Source of the DNA: Ischnura elegans
Taxonomy: Eukaryota; Arthropoda; Insecta; Odonata; Coenagrionidae
Direction: 5' to 3'
DNA: 64,000 nt
Assembly (NCBI RefSeq): GCF_921293095.1
Contig: NC_060253.1
Coordinates: 76,979,992 to 77,043,991 of the forward strand
A program made the position numbers and the translations under genes. Positions 25,501 through 40,500 of the stretch are shown one piece after another. The first letter of the stretch is position 1. The number at the start of each line of letters is the position of its first letter. Below the pieces are notes generated by a model. The model was not told the origin of the DNA, made no database searches, and saw only the letters and a program-made list of their open reading frames with translations.

Positions 25501-28500
25501 CAATTGGAGACCCCTGGTCTATCCTATAGCTTACAAGCCACTTCCTCACACTCACTTGCACTTTCTCTTCAATAAAAGATGATGTGTAAGTGAAAGTTTT
25601 GGAGCTAAAAATATAAATGAGAATTACCTATGAACTATTAATACAACTTTCTGAAAATAAAATTAATATTTGACAAGCAGTAACATAAGGTTTGCCACCA
25701 TGTCTTGCTATGCCTGTAGTTTGTCACAGATGAAAAGGGTAGTAGTTTTGTTAATTTATAATCATTACATATAGCATGAATGTACACATTGACCTGAAAC
25801 CATTTCAGGGTGAAATTGGCAATCACTATGTTTTCAGAACTGATAGCAATAGGTGCAATTTAAATGAATACAGTACATACTAGAAGGGAAAAAAATAACA
25901 TGTATCTGCTATATTGATAGGGGTGGCCACTTTTGGCTGGTACATGTTACAATTTGCTCCTAGAATAAAAAAGTGGCAAAATCAAAGCATTCTACACAAT
26001 GAGAATAAATGATAGATACATATAAAATTGATGGAGCTACTGAGCTAATAGCTTATACATTTTGAGAAGTAATCATTAATCCAAGAGTAGTAAGCTAAAA
26101 AATCAATGCATAAATGACAGGTATAACTAGCAATTAATACCCTAATTGTATGGTGAATTTCTCCTCAGGCAAGAGTATCTAAAAGGGAAGCAAAAGATAT
26201 TTTTTCGTAAATTAGAACATATAATTTTCACTAACAGCAGCTGTACTGAACAAATGAGCATTTAATTGCACAAGCTTCTCTACATTAGACAAACATGACA
26301 TGTTCACTCACATGGCATTATAATAATTGCTGATTTTGATGAGATGATGTAGCATTGATGAAGAACCTATGATTGATGAATATGCGATGATGCAAAGAAC
26401 TATGAAATTTAACTTAAATATTTTTCTAAATGAAATGAGGTTGTATTAACATATTTCTCTCAAAGGATAGCTCAAGAAATTTTTTTGGACCTGTGGGTAG
26501 AATGATTAATACAGAAAAATGGTCAATAAGGGCACAATAATATATTTCAAATACGTATATCATGAAGGTCATTAAAAAAGTTCTTGACCTGAAAAAAGGA
26601 AATATGTAGATTGTTGAGAATTCTCTGCCATTGTCACCTTTTACAAAATTCTCACTGTGCATTTTGTGACTACCATGAAAATAATAAATCTGAGGTTTCA
26701 TTCCAAGCAATACCTTTAGTTCTTGAACTTGAATGTGGCTAAAATCTTTCTCTTATACCCATGGGAAAAGAACAAAGTGAAAAACGTGAGTGAACAGTGG
26801 CGTAGCAAGAGGGGAGGTCCGGGCCCAGTGAGAAATGGGTGGTGGAATCCACGTGGAACCCACAGGGAGAATTAACGTGGATACCACGTGTTTTTGGTCG
26901 TGGAATCAACGTGGAATCCACGTGGAAATTTGGTGGAAAAATTAAAACAGCAGTAGGTGCTGTCCTAAAACCATTAAAACATCAACCACTCTACATCTAA
27001 ACCTTCTATATATGTGTCTACGATTTTTCATGTGCTCTCATGGCTGCCTTTCCACGAATTATATAAAAATAGAATGTGCGATACATTTTCACATAACTAG
27101 CGTGGTTTCAGGATGATAAATGATGCAATGTCACCAGAGAGTTAAGTTCCACAAATTAGAAATTCTGTTTAACATTTTATGATAATCACCACAAATCCAC
27201 TTGAAATTAACGTGGATTCCACGTGGGTCCAACCACTCAATATCCACCACCACCAAATATCCACCACTCAACGTGGATTCCACGTGGGTTCCACGTGGAT
27301 TCCACCACCCATTTCTCACTGGGGGGGCTCCGGACCCCCCAAAATATAAAAAACATGATTTCTTTCCTTCATAAAAGAAAACAAAATATTGAAAAATCAT
27401 TATTATACAAAAGATTTCTTTGACTCTGCTTACAGCAATCTAAATCACTCAATTAAAAAATTTCAGGAAATTAGAATGTTTCAATCTGAATCAAGAGACT
27501 TAAGCTTGGTCAGGACCAAAATAAGAGTCCTCAGAGAGGTGAAAATATATATAAATTGCATCTGAAGCTCTGCAAATTATTGAGTACTTTACCAAAAATG
27601 TAATGGATTTTATTAGGTATAACAAATCTAGATGTCGCAAGGATTATACTACCTATATCAGTTTAATGGTATTGCAATCCTACCAGATCTTTCTCTCTTG
27701 CATTGATGAAATATAACCAATGGAAACAAGCAATGTATAACTAATATGTACTTCTAAATGAAGTAAAAACATGAAACATGTAAAAAAGCAATCTTGGCTA
27801 TGCAAGCATATTGAAATTAATAGGAAGTCATAGGTAATTTTATGATATTCTACGTATTTATATAATGAGATTCAAAACCTGTAACCAGATGACATATACC
27901 AAAAGCTGGCCCTCAGCAGTCTCCAACTTCTCTCAAGCATCGCAAGATTTCACGTTTCTGCAACAGGTTTCATGATGCATTTCTGCATGGACGTTGCTTC
28001 AAAAGAAATTTATTCGTAGTGGTCAAGGGGAAGATAGTAAGGTTGTATGCACCCAGTTGACAATGATACTAAAAAATGGTCAATGCAACCACAGTTAACA
28101 AAAGTCTCAACAACATTTTAACACATCAGAGTATACTTAACCAATTGGCTCAGTACATATTCATAATTTCTACTTCGTCACTTATTTCACTTTTCTTCAG
28201 TTGAAGCAAAAGGTTTGAATTAATTTACTGTGCATTAATAATTTTCAGCCTCAGCAAGGAATTTTCAATACTGGTAGAATATAGGGCTTCACTAAAGACA
28301 AAAAATGCTTTAAACTTCCATATTATAAATGTAATAAAAAATTAATAAGTTGAGACACCTGGTAATTGGTCTGTTCTTTAATGGGAGGCCTATTTCAGCC
28401 TTTAAAGGATTTTGTGTCTCTTTATGTCTTATCCTTCATTCTTGCCCAATTGATAACATACTCTCAGGTATGTATAATCAACTTATGTATAAAATTTTAC

Positions 28501-31500
28501 CGTTTGCAGCAGTGTGCAGAGTTCTATATCGATGGTATCTTCTGTATACATTGGCCATTTGCAGCTAAAATTTATGTTCTATGTATAATGAAGCACACAG
28601 AAGGATTAAACAATTAACACATATTTGATTGAGTAAATTTTGAGAAATTCAAAATGTAATTTTGAGCAGACATGGCATTGCAGTTATGACCTTTAGCCGC
28701 TTTCGAGGTCTCCAAGTCTCTCGCCCCAACTCTTAGCCATTATCCGTGCAACATTCATTCTACAATTAATATGAAATATTTTGGAATAATTGCAACACAT
28801 CAGAAAGAATACAGTGGCTATCACTATGTAGCACACAATGATATTCTTTGTCTGATAGGCTATAAGTTCTCAGCATGAGGCATAGTATGATTGACTGAGT
28901 CATATGGGTGGGTTGTAAATATGAAGCAAGTAATGTTGTAAGTACATAGTGAGTTGTAATCATGTAAATATTAGTGGTGGAAAATTTGGATAAGTATTCA
29001 TTGGTATTATTGTTCAATAAATGGATCCATGGTTTGATTGTATGAGCCATGATGAGATGGCATAAGACATCCATTAATCACTAGCAGTGGTGCAGCATAG
29101 GGGTTTGGGGGGATATCCCCCCCAGAGCTCAGAGAAATATTTAAGTTTAATCCATTTTAGTTAATTGGAATAGGATAACTTATAGAATTGGGTTAGGATT
29201 AATCAAATATCCCTCAGAAAGCCATAAAACTTGCCATTTTGAACCATTAATCTTAAAATTTTTCTGGAGCAGGACCACTGCAAATTCTGCTTACCCTGGC
29301 GGGTATGCAATACCCCCACACTCCTAAGTATTATTTGCACCTAAAACCCCCCCTAGCCTTAATTCTTAGCTGCGCCCCTGATCACTCGAACATATTCTTT
29401 GCAGGTTTAACATATTTTTGCTGAGGATATTCTGCCACATTGCAGTGTAGGGTAGTAAAATATAGCTGATGCAGCATCTCGGTAGTGTGAAAGAAAATTA
29501 AACCAGCTTGTATGATGCTGGGGTATAATTCATTTGCTGGGAAAACACTGTGACCAAATACTACAATGAAAATGGATTTTGAATAATAATACGATCTCAA
29601 CATACGAAATTAAACATTAAAATAATAGCTAGCAGTATAAATTACATCCTGGAGATATGATTATGGCATGCGCATTCTGCAGGAAAATTATTATTAAAAG
29701 TTCTATGATACGCTAAAATAACTACATATATGAAGACAGCTCCAAGTTATTAGTTAGCTTTTTATGCCAAACTAGCAACAATAGCATAGAAGATCACTAT
29801 GAAAAGAAAAGCATAACATGTAATCAGCAGCTACTGGGAGACTCCTGCAAGTAAAGCAAACTAACAGTCAATGAAGTGATTCCTTACTCAATCAGTACTC
29901 CTTGAATCGAGCAACTTTTCATCCATCAGGTATCTTATCCCCACACGAGCACTGGAATCTATAACCAAAAAATTCTCTTTCTCTTAATAGATTTAAATTT
30001 TGCTGAAGAGAAAAATCAATTAAACCAGAAACAAAAGTGAAAAAATACCAATGGCACAGTTAAAATAAACTTATTAGGCACAGTTTATAGCCATGCGACT
30101 GCGCTACTTTGAGGAACCATTCATTTTTTGTGACTAAAGATATAGAAAGGATTTCGGGGTGCATTCTGGAAAGGTTACTCAAGTTTAATTGAATGTGATG
30201 TGATTCTTGAATGATTCATAAGTATGGCAGAGCTACAATTAACAGGCAATATAGCATCATAAAGTGCTTAGATTTGTAGCAGTCATACCCATATGAGGTA
30301 CTTCTGAACTGGAAATTCAAAGACAGTGAGGATATTTAAAGAATAGGTGATTCTCTGGAAACTTATGTTTCCATTAGGAGATATAACTCCAATAACTTAA
30401 TTCTCTGGCTGCTGAAACTTTAACTTGAGCATTTTCAGCACCAGAAAGTTAGCAAATTAAATGAATTTATGAATTCTTCAAAAGTCCCCTCATTATCATT
30501 GATTTCGCCCATTTAAATCATCATAATGCAGTGCAATTGAATTTAGCCAAAATGATGAGTGTATGACCATTTAGCAAGGTGCATGGATAACCATCACAGG
30601 ATTTTATGCCTAAATGTGTTCAATTCCTTTCAAGTCATAAATCTGTTATACTAAAAATTACAGGGGTGTAACAAACTTTGGACTCTGAATTGTAACAGAA
30701 TCCTAGAACTAAAATTAATGGAGTGCTAAAAAAAAAACCATGGGAAAAAGCATTGAACTAGTTTTATTTTGATTAGATTTAGAAGAATTACAGAAAATGA
30801 CTAGAAAAATGTTCTTCAATTGGTAAGGTATCATAACTGTGAATGAAATGATTAATCAACATACCTATCCAACATTTCCCCTTGTTTCGCAATTTACTTT
30901 TTTTAAGAGCTTATGAACAATTGCTGTGGAATAGAGTAGTATCTGTTGCTAGTCTCTGAGAGTCTTTATCATCATCTTCAGTGTAAACATTGCTGAGATA
31001 AATCTCTGAGACTAAAGCCTCTGAGGCGTCTCGGAGGCTGAGGCTAGTTTCTGATGAACACAGCTCCAATATGAATATCGAGATTTGGTCACCAGTAGAT
31101 CAGTAGATACATAGGTGGATCCAGGGGGGGGGGGCACTTGCCCCCGTGCCCTCCCCAGACCCTTAAAAATATGCTAGATTTTTAATGCGATCCCATTATC
31201 ATTGCATTCGTTTTGTATGATGAGGTATCCTTGTGCCCCCCCAGAACAAAATGCTAGATACGGCCTTGCTTGTGCCCCCTCCAGAAAGAAATCCTGGATC
31301 CACATCTGAGTAGATATGTACCTTAAGAGTTCTTTTACATTTATGGTATCATTTAAATGAATAACATATTCAGTTGTAACTGCAAATTAAAGTTTTCAGG
31401 TACCGTCATGAACTTCAAATGAAGGTGAGATGTTTTTCTCAATCATTTGTATAGATTTGGACAGTTCTTAGCTGAGTACTTGGCAGACAGTCAATCAATG

Positions 31501-34500
31501 CCCTATAGAAGCCTATATGCCATGTGAGATAGGATATATAATTAGTCAGTAAAAAACTACTGAATATTTTTATGTGCATTCTCACCTCAGGCGCTGTATC
31601 AGCAGTCATGTTGGCATCATCATGTGGGAGAGGCGTTGTTGCGGTTGAAGAGGAAGATGGATTGGAAGAATGAGGAACATTTGGAAGTCCATGGGGAGAA
31701 AGAGTGACTTCAAAGCATTTCTTCTGGTCCGTGGCCCCTGGAGATATCCACCCTCGGAGATGCTTATACTTTCTTGGGTGATAGTGGTGCAGTTTCGTGG
31801 GTGACTGCAGGTTAGCTGGATAAGGGACTTCAATACTCTTGGTTCCCGCTCTATCAGAAGATGATGAACATTTACTTGAGAGCTGGACATATGAGGTGGA
31901 GGTGCTAGGTCTATGAGAAATGTGCAAAGAATTTCAATAATTCATTTAGTGGCAAAACTTATATGTGCAGGCATGTGGTTCATCAGAAAAAAAATCAATC
32001 CCAATAAATGCATCATGCATCAACCGGACTAATTACATATTTGTTTTAAATTTTTACAATATAAGTAATTCTATGTCCAAGTGAAATCAGCTTCGTTCAT
32101 TGTGATCACCTTTGCTAGCTGACTGGTTAACCCTTCAGCTGCAGGAAATGGTCATGTATGTGTGTACAGGTGACTGTTGGAAACATATGAAAGAACATTT
32201 GAGCACTTATTCCCATCTCTCTTATTTTTATGGCTCAAACTCTTGCTTTCATGAATGGGACTATTGGTAACACTCCATTCATATCCAAAATAGTCCCTCC
32301 CTTGCTTGTTCGGCTGACAAATTCTACTCCCTTAAGGTACCAGCCTGTATTTCCATAATCCTCTCAATGCTCCCTAGAGACTGAATGCAAAAAGTTTTGT
32401 GCAAAAATCCATAGAGAAAAAATCATTCGCCTCGACCAGGATTCGAACCCAGATCCCCCAATTTCCGGTCGGGTGCTTTAGCCAGTTAAGCTACCAAGGC
32501 ATCATTCCTCTCTGTGGAAATTTGAGGACTATACCGGACAAGATGGTATGGACTGCTGAGCATATGATGCCACAAGCAGTCCAAGTCTTGTGCACAGCAC
32601 CACAGCTGGAGAGCAAAGCCTGAACTTTGGCCACATGGAGGCGGTCGCTCTTAACTAATTTAAGAATACCAAGACTAGCCACGGTGCGCACAATTATGCA
32701 TTGTGGGTGACTCCCGTAAAAGTTATCACTGTGGCTAGTCCCGGTATACTTTAAACTGCAAAAAGTTTGATGCATAAATAAGATTTAACCAATATGGGTA
32801 AAATTCTACTGATTTCCTTGGTAGGTATTTGGAATCAAACCGAACTGAAAATTACCATCGAAATTCGTATTATGTTTCTTTAGTAGATTTTGACCGTGGA
32901 AATAATTTCACCAAATTATCCAAAATTCAACTGATCCATTCCATAGTGGATGCATCCTCCCTCCAGATCCTCTGCAAAAGGATCAGGAGGGGAGCACAAC
33001 AGTCTTTTACCTACTCTGCCCCTCCAGGCAGGAAAAAGGCTCTGGCCTCCTTGGCGGATTTTACCACCCTGAGTGGAACACTTGTGGTCTAGCCATCCAG
33101 TGGCACAGCGGATAAAACCCCCCCCCCAGAGCTCCGAGAAATTTTTAAGTTTAATCCATTTTACTTATTTGGATCAGTATTACTTATAGAATAGTGTTAG
33201 GATTTATCAAATATCCCTTAGAAAGCCATAAAACTCGCCATTTTGAAACATTATTCTTAAATTTTTTCTGGAAGAGGGCCCCCGCAACTCCTGCTTACCC
33301 TGGTGGATATGCAATACCCCCACACCCCTAAGTATTAGTTGCGCCTATAACCCCCCCTAGCCTTAATTCCTAGCAGCACCCCTGTAGCCATCGCAGCTCA
33401 TCATGTCATCATGAAACTGAATTTCACAAAGAGCACTTCCAGTTGGAATGCTTCTTTAACATGACAAATTAAAACATAGATATTGACCCTTCTAATGCTG
33501 CTCACCCTACGAAAACCTACTCCTTGCATGTGGTGAAAGTGCAGAGCCCACAATGGGGAAGAAGAAAAGGTGCATTTGCAGCACATTGCTGTGCAAACAT
33601 ACCAAGAACGTTCACGACAGTGAAATGGTTAAATTGAAATGTTCCATTTATTTCTTGTAATAGATCTCAAAATATTGAAAAAATTCAATATCAGTTAGAC
33701 CAGGACCATCCTTATTTTTCATCATTGGTTGACTCATAATATAGATGCAATCTATTCACAGATACAATTGATTATGAGCTGAGCATGTGTAGAGAAAAAG
33801 ATATTGCAGAGTATTTATGTATCTACATGCATCTCATATGTAGTTAGACTGATATTTTTTGTTGTACTATAATTTTCATCTCACTTTATGAGAAAATACT
33901 TGATAAAAAATCAAGGACTAACTCTGAAGCGACTCAACGCAAATACTAAAAACTTTACATAGTCATAATGAATAAAATACCAATTGTTAAAATCACCTTT
34001 TAGAGTGGATCCCTTCGAGAGAGGATGATGATGATGACGATGAGCAGATTGGAATTGGAGCACGGACTCTCCTCTTTGGGCTGACCTTTCTTTGCATTCC
34101 ACGATGGGGAACTTCAAGCAAGTTTGACCCCTTGCTAGTACTAGTGATTGAATGTGGCGATTGAAGCCCAAATCCAATAGATAAACCCTTGGATTGAGAA
34201 GTGTGGCCTCCCGTTGAGGAATCATCTCCACCTAGGACCTAAATAACACCAATAAGCTATCAGTTATGTCAGTACACTGTTAGTCTTGCAAATAATAAAT
34301 TAATTGTCTTAGCAGGAGTAATAAACACTTCATAATTTCCCATACAATACTCATTTAACAAAACCAGTTTTGTCACTTATGACATCGGTCTCTAGGGTAC
34401 AACTATGTTGTTTGTATCCAGAGTTGTACCCTTAATGGTACAATCAGTGTCGAGGCCAGTTGGGTTTCATATACATTGTGTGGAAAATTACTTATATTGT

Positions 34501-37500
34501 TCATTGTTACTCCCACTAATACAATGATATTCCACAAAGTTGAGCCACTGATGATTGAATTTTTATCACTTTGGGGGTGTCTTTTCTTAAAATGGTTAAT
34601 TGTTATTTATCCTGGAGAAAAGGAAGAACTATTCAACCCAGCACAAGGGTTTCTATGCATGCTGCTTGTAGACATAAAAAATTACTTGAATATTAAATAA
34701 ATTGCATGGGGTAGTTATACTTAATTTACTCAGCGATATTATCTCATCAGATATCTCTTCTAAAATATTTCATAAGAAACTGAAACAGAGTGGCTCAGAG
34801 GTGGGTCATGCTACCTCGGAGAACAATAAATCAGTCATCCACTGATAAGTCATAGTACCCATACACCAAGTGGCATTACTATGGGGGGTGATGGTATAGA
34901 TCCTCCCAAAGCCTCGGAGATTAAAAAAAATTATTTAAAACTATTCTCTATTTTTGAAATCTATTAACTGCATCCGTTTAAAGTAAAATTTTTAGTGCCA
35001 AAATGATGTAAAATATATTTTCAGACATGTAATTTAAAAAAAATTCAATCATTAAACAAAAATGATGAGTGAAAAATGCCGAATTTCTTACTTCTGAGCT
35101 GGGACAATCGTAAAGAGCATCAGAATCTGTGAGCGGCAGTGGTGGTCCCTTCCCGAAGAACAGGGATGAGAAGGGCCTTGGGGATGAGTTATGGCCAAAA
35201 GGAGATGAGGAAGGGAGCGAAACCCGATCACTCAGTGGGCTTTCACTCCTTGAGCTCACTGGGCTAAGTTTGGATGTCGACCCAGGTTCAGTTTCTGCTG
35301 GTGGTGGAGAAGCACCCCGGACTCCGACTACAATAGATGGAAGCTGAAGAGTCTTCTGCATCGTGGAAGCTGATTTCCCAGTCTCACCTTCAGTACCTGA
35401 AGTGATATTCAAAGATAAAATTTCAGAGAAAGAACTTGAACATATTAGTGTCCAGGCAGTAGAAAGGAAAAATATGATGCATAGCAGTAGTGGATACATA
35501 TAGGAGGTGCATGCCCCCCCCCCCCTAGCGGGGCATCTCGCTTTGCCAAACATTGCAGCACCACAGTTGTAACTTTTTTTAATCATAGGATGGCATTGTT
35601 TCATATATGTGTGTCATCAGTTTCAGTTTATTTATAGCTTCAAAGCACTGCAGAAGCATGGAAACTGCAGAAACAACACATTTTTTTCATGGTGAACTTC
35701 ATCCTTTTGTGTATTTAATTATATATAGCTTCCTTAAACTGTGCAACTTTGTATGTGGCTTTTTTTTATTAAAATGAAAGTAGAGGTAGCTCAAGATATC
35801 TTTTGCACCCTCCCCTCGAGTTTTCTCTCTATCAGCCACTCCAATTTGATGCATAGTTGGAAATTTTGAGTCACAGAATAGTGATTTTCTTTTCATTTAT
35901 AACAAGTACAGAATACATAGGTATTCAAAATATTTTATTAGTGAAAACCTCATGCTTTCTTGAGGTTTACAAAAACTGTGATGAAAAATATGTATCATGA
36001 CACAATGAGGAGGATATCTTTCAGAGTGCATATCGTGTATTACAGGTGTAAGGAGAGCCACAGTTTGCGCAAGTGATAGTACAGGCATCCCCCGAGTTAC
36101 GTATGTCTCGACTTACGTAAATCCGTACTTACGTAAGCGATAACCGTATTTCAAATGATTACGTTAATTTTCGAATGCGAGCGCGAAGAAGTAGATATTC
36201 GCTCGTACAACCTATGGTAGAAAAAATATCGAATAGTTATAGAGTTTTTTACGTGCTAAAAATAACAAAGTGACCCATTTTTGTCGTTCCTTGAAGGAAA
36301 TTTCATTCATTTCTGTAGAAAAATCGCTTATAAATCCTAAGTCAGCAATCAACGTGAAAATTTGCAGTTCTAGCGATGGATGTGGTGGCGTATGTGGTTG
36401 CGCTCATTTCTTTACGATACAACTTGTTATACAGCAATCTCTGAAGCGCCAACGCAAAGGTTCGACTTACGTAAATTTCGACTTACGCATAGTCTGCCGG
36501 AACGCATCTCTTACATAACTCGGGGGATGCCTGTACCACAAATTGCACATTAGAGGACATTTTAGGCCCTGATGGGCTCACAAATTAGTTCATTTTCTTA
36601 AGTTAAGTGCTTGAAATAAATACATGGAAAGATTTGATAAGGAAATCACAATTCAACAAATGTAGCTCGAAAGAGGGGAACGAGAATGTAAACACCACAG
36701 GCAAGGAAGCTTTCCACTCTTAGTTGAAGATTCATTGAATTACTAGATATAAGCACTAGGTCTAATGTCCAGAAATAAGTTATGTGAAGGACTGAAAAAT
36801 ATGGTATAAGTTTCTAAAATTCAAGGCCTCAGAATCGAGCACTACTCTAGTGCACTGTCCTGAGAAAATCACTGCCAATGGTCACAATGAGACCAAGAGT
36901 CAAGACATGTATTTGTAATACTGGCAGTTGCAGTCGTAGAGTAGTACAGCTCAAACCATAGTTTGCAAATAATAAACATGTTCACAAAAAAAAATCAGTT
37001 TCATTATAAGAGAATGAGGTGGACACCTTACCTCAAATCCAAGGCATCTGCATTCGATGTATTGAATTACCTAGTGTTTCTGATCTGAGTTGGACACCCT
37101 TTTTCCAAATACTATTCCATGTGACTGAGTTGAAACTGTCTAAGTCTCCATTGAAACTCACTTTTGGCTCAGTTTCAACTATATGTCAGCTAATTTCAAG
37201 TAATTTTCAATGGAAACTGTGTTGGAAATATTTTTGTTTCACCCTTAGAGGGCAGACTTTATAAGGCTTTTTCAAGGCTATTTAATCACTAGTTTTTTGA
37301 AAAATGTAGTTATGCACTAAAACAAGTCATCTAACCAAGCATAAGACACTCAGGAAAGACCTATATCTACTCCTGTGACAATATTATAATGGATGCATAC
37401 TTACATATTTCAAGAAAAATAATGGAAGTAGCAGAGGACAATGGAATGTTTTGGGTGAAATGGGAGTAGGGCTTGGAGGCTCTTAGAAGAAATAAAGCTT

Positions 37501-40500
37501 TCACTTTGCAGGATTTTTACCAATCAGTCTATATCCTGAACGATGTTTCTCCCATACCACAGCCACTTCACCCTGGCTCAAGTTGACTCCATTTGTATCT
37601 AAAGCATATAGAATATGTGGAAAAATATTCTCCAGAATTATAACGCTAATATTCTAAATAAATTTCTATAGATATTGATAGATCACTCCATCATATCCTA
37701 ACAGTAACCTCCATTACAAACTATAAAAAGCAGTGAGTGAGAGGATCAATTGGAAATGTCACATACTTGCAAACTAGAAACTTTTTTGGGTTCTGGAACA
37801 GTGGCGGCTGGTGGTAATTTATCTAGGGTGTGCATTAGAGCAGATATAGGATGATTTAATTATATTATGTTAATCCTAATCCATGAGCGTCATATTTTGT
37901 CGTAATAGAATACATAGCAAGCAAAACATATCACTGGTACACTCTACCCTTAAAATTGCATGAACAGAAATAATATTAGCATGTATGAAAATAATTATTC
38001 TCAACACACCTTTACAAGTGATGGTAGTTGAAATTCATTCTCTTTTCCTTACACCCTATGCGGAAGTAGTGTAGAAAATGGCTATACAGATGGCTCTGTA
38101 GACGGACTAGGATCCTGGGCGCAGGTAGTGTAGGTGGCGGCTACACCACTACACTTCCTGCTAGTCAGTCACCAAAAACATGCGCGTGCGCATTCGCATG
38201 GTTTTGAGTCTGCTCCCATCGCCCCTTTGAACAGTACATACCCCCCCGCTTACCTCGTCCCGCCAGAGCTCCCTCAAGCGATCGCACAGACCGAAAATGC
38301 GCCCGGCATGATGCCACGGGATTGCACACTTGTAGAGCGGTGAATTCGAAAAGGAGATAGCTGTAGCGTTCAGAGGCTCATGTTTCTTGCATGTGCAGAC
38401 AGTACTTTTATCCTTCGCGTTGCAAAGGAATAGTTTTCTTTTATAATTTATTCATCTTTGGGTGTGCACTTGCTAACATGCGTATACGCACGCGCCGCCA
38501 CTGTTCTGGAACATACAGACATAACTGGAAATAAAGTAAAAGATGAGCTGGCTGATGCAATTCTAACCCCAATGTTACCAAAACTTAAGGCCCTGAACCT
38601 TAGGTGCCAGTTGCACCTTCAACTAGGATGGCTATGATAAGAATGTAAGGCTCTGATCATGGGCGTACCCAGCGAGGGGCAGGAGGGGGCGCTGTCCCCC
38701 CCTACAAGCAAAAATCACCAATATCTTTAAGGAAAATAATATTTTTTCAAGCAAATAATTTTACAAACAAATAAAGAGCTTTTTTTTCTTAGGTCCCAAA
38801 TGCAACAGTCTTAGCAGCCCATGGGCATGCGTCGCTGAGAGAAAAAAGTAACCAAGGATAATCTGGCATGACTTCATAGTGCAATGGATATTTAATTAAG
38901 TTAAATAACAAATGGAAATCCATGTACTAAGAATTAAAGCAACCACAGTATCCACTTAGTTAGATTAAAATACACGCAAATTCACAAAAAATATTTTTTT
39001 TCCTTCCAGATAATCTCAACAACTGGAATATCATAGAAAGAATGCCATCCAAATCCCTGAAATACTTACCGATTCCTTCATCATTGGAATCTGGTGTTGT
39101 GCTAGAGTTGTGCCTGTCCAATCTTCTTCTCCTCCATGCTCTTCCCTCCCCAGCCTCTCCAACCCCCTCTACCGCCTCTTCTTCCCCCCCTGAATTTCTC
39201 CCAAACTCTACAGTCTCACAATTTGAACCCGAAGAGGCCTGGGGCTTCCTTAAAGACACTGACAAAGACTTCACCACCAAAGGAGGACTCCCGGGAGGTC
39301 TTTCCACCACTCCTGCATCCTCCATGTTAGGAGTCTGCAGCAGCGGTGAAGGCCTACGCGTCCATGAATAACAGGATGGCACTAAAAGGTGAGGCGTACC
39401 TGAACCATCATGGTCTGAGCATGTTGGCGAGCTCTGACCGTTCCCTCCCACTCCACCCGGGGGAAGGTTCAAGAAATGCTGATGGTGGTTCTGAATGGAT
39501 GGGTGAAGCATGGTAGTGGTGCCTAGGCTGGCTCCTGCACCGAGATGAGGGTGAAGGAACTGTCCTGTCCTGTGATGTGGGAGTAGAAGGTGGGGACCGT
39601 GATGGGGGTGATTGCTGCCGGGGTGTTGATGCGGATCCTCGGCATCGGTGGCATCGGATGGGCAGAGGGGGTTATTGGATCCTGCCCTAGAGGGACCGGG
39701 ACTAGCCATGGAGGAGTATCCGGAAGAACTTAAATTGGACTCGGAAGCTGTTCTTTCACCTCTTGAACACATTGAAAAGGGAGATAGATAAGTCATCCCG
39801 GTTTGACCACCACACTTTGAGTTATCGTCACCAATCCTCCGGCCACCTGGCCCGAGCATGCTTCCTGACGAACGGTAGGAGGAGGAATTGCACCTCCCAC
39901 CGTTACCGTCAGCACAACCATCTTCAGTCTCATCGGATTCACTCATGGTGGCAGTGACTGTGATGACGGGGGGACACATTGGCAGGTCCAAAGAGTTAGG
40001 CTTGTCTGGACCATGGAGGAGAAGTCTTTTGTTGCTCGGCTGGGAAACTTGCGGGGAGAGAGGTGGCTGAAAAAATATTGGAGGCGGGTACGAGTGATGT
40101 TCTGAAAGTCTCCTTCTCGGAGGTGGGGAACCGATTGGCAACATCATGAGGGGGCGGTTGTTGGGCACTGTCGTCCGTGTGGGGGAAGGTTGTTGAACTG
40201 TTATCATTGGTATAACAAGGGGAGGAGGGGGTGAGAGGGTGGACGTTGGCGGGGCACTCTTGGGCACAGAACAGTTCCCGGAAGAATGAGTCTCCTCAGA
40301 CATGGTGTCCATGCCTTCCGGGGAGTCTTCCTCCAGACCTTCATCTCCAATGTCATCATCCGTGGCCTCCAAGGCTGCGGTATCCATGGAGAGCCCTTTC
40401 TGCTTCTGGTGTAGATGATCCTCCTCAGCCTTTCTCTCCTGTTCCTCCTCATCTTCTTCATCCTCTTCATCCTCCTCTGATTCATCATCATCTTCGTCAT

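Larger units (their letters stand above)
23909..31585. other. Long receptor intron (7.7 kb) with several repeats
   Basis: No supported gene. Repeats at 25111-25318, 26796-27430, 29085-29380 and 31110-31308 are listed separately. The remaining sequence is unique-looking and AT-rich. Confidence 0.5.
31911..33996. other. Receptor intron with SINE-like and hAT-like insertions
   Basis: Holds the tRNA-derived SINE-like repeat at 32398-32756 and the hAT MITE at 33098-33384. Between them, 32940-33095 is more GC-rich and open in one frame, but I do not recognise it. Otherwise AT-rich, no gene. Confidence 0.5.
35397..39069. other. Receptor intron (3.7 kb) with four DNA-transposon remnants
   Basis: Elements at 35485-35848, 36082-36533, 37799-38503 and 38660-38792 are listed separately. 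The remainder, including 36540-37790, shows nothing I can name. Confidence 0.5.

Noticed and set aside
27131-27423. Open frames through the CACGTG-rich inverted repeat
   Set aside because: Their repeated His-Val/Asp-Ser-Thr units come from the palindromic DNA repeat, not from a protein.
31606-31890. 94-codon minus-strand frame beginning MSSSQVNVHH
   Set aside because: Alternative frame of the receptor exon 31910-31586; does not fit the splice phases.
32829-33092. 87-codon plus-strand frame between the SINE-like repeat and a MITE
   Set aside because: Somewhat GC-rich, but no recognisable domain, splice site or start context. Could be an old repeat fragment; not enough to call.
33911-34231. 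106-codon minus-strand frame beginning MEMIPQREATLL
   Set aside because: Overlaps the receptor exon in another frame. It does not join in phase with the neighbours, whereas the Ser-rich frame does.
38134-38343. 69-codon frame inside the hAT-like element at 37799-38503
   Set aside because: Considered as a transposase remnant, but it shows no hAT transposase motif.
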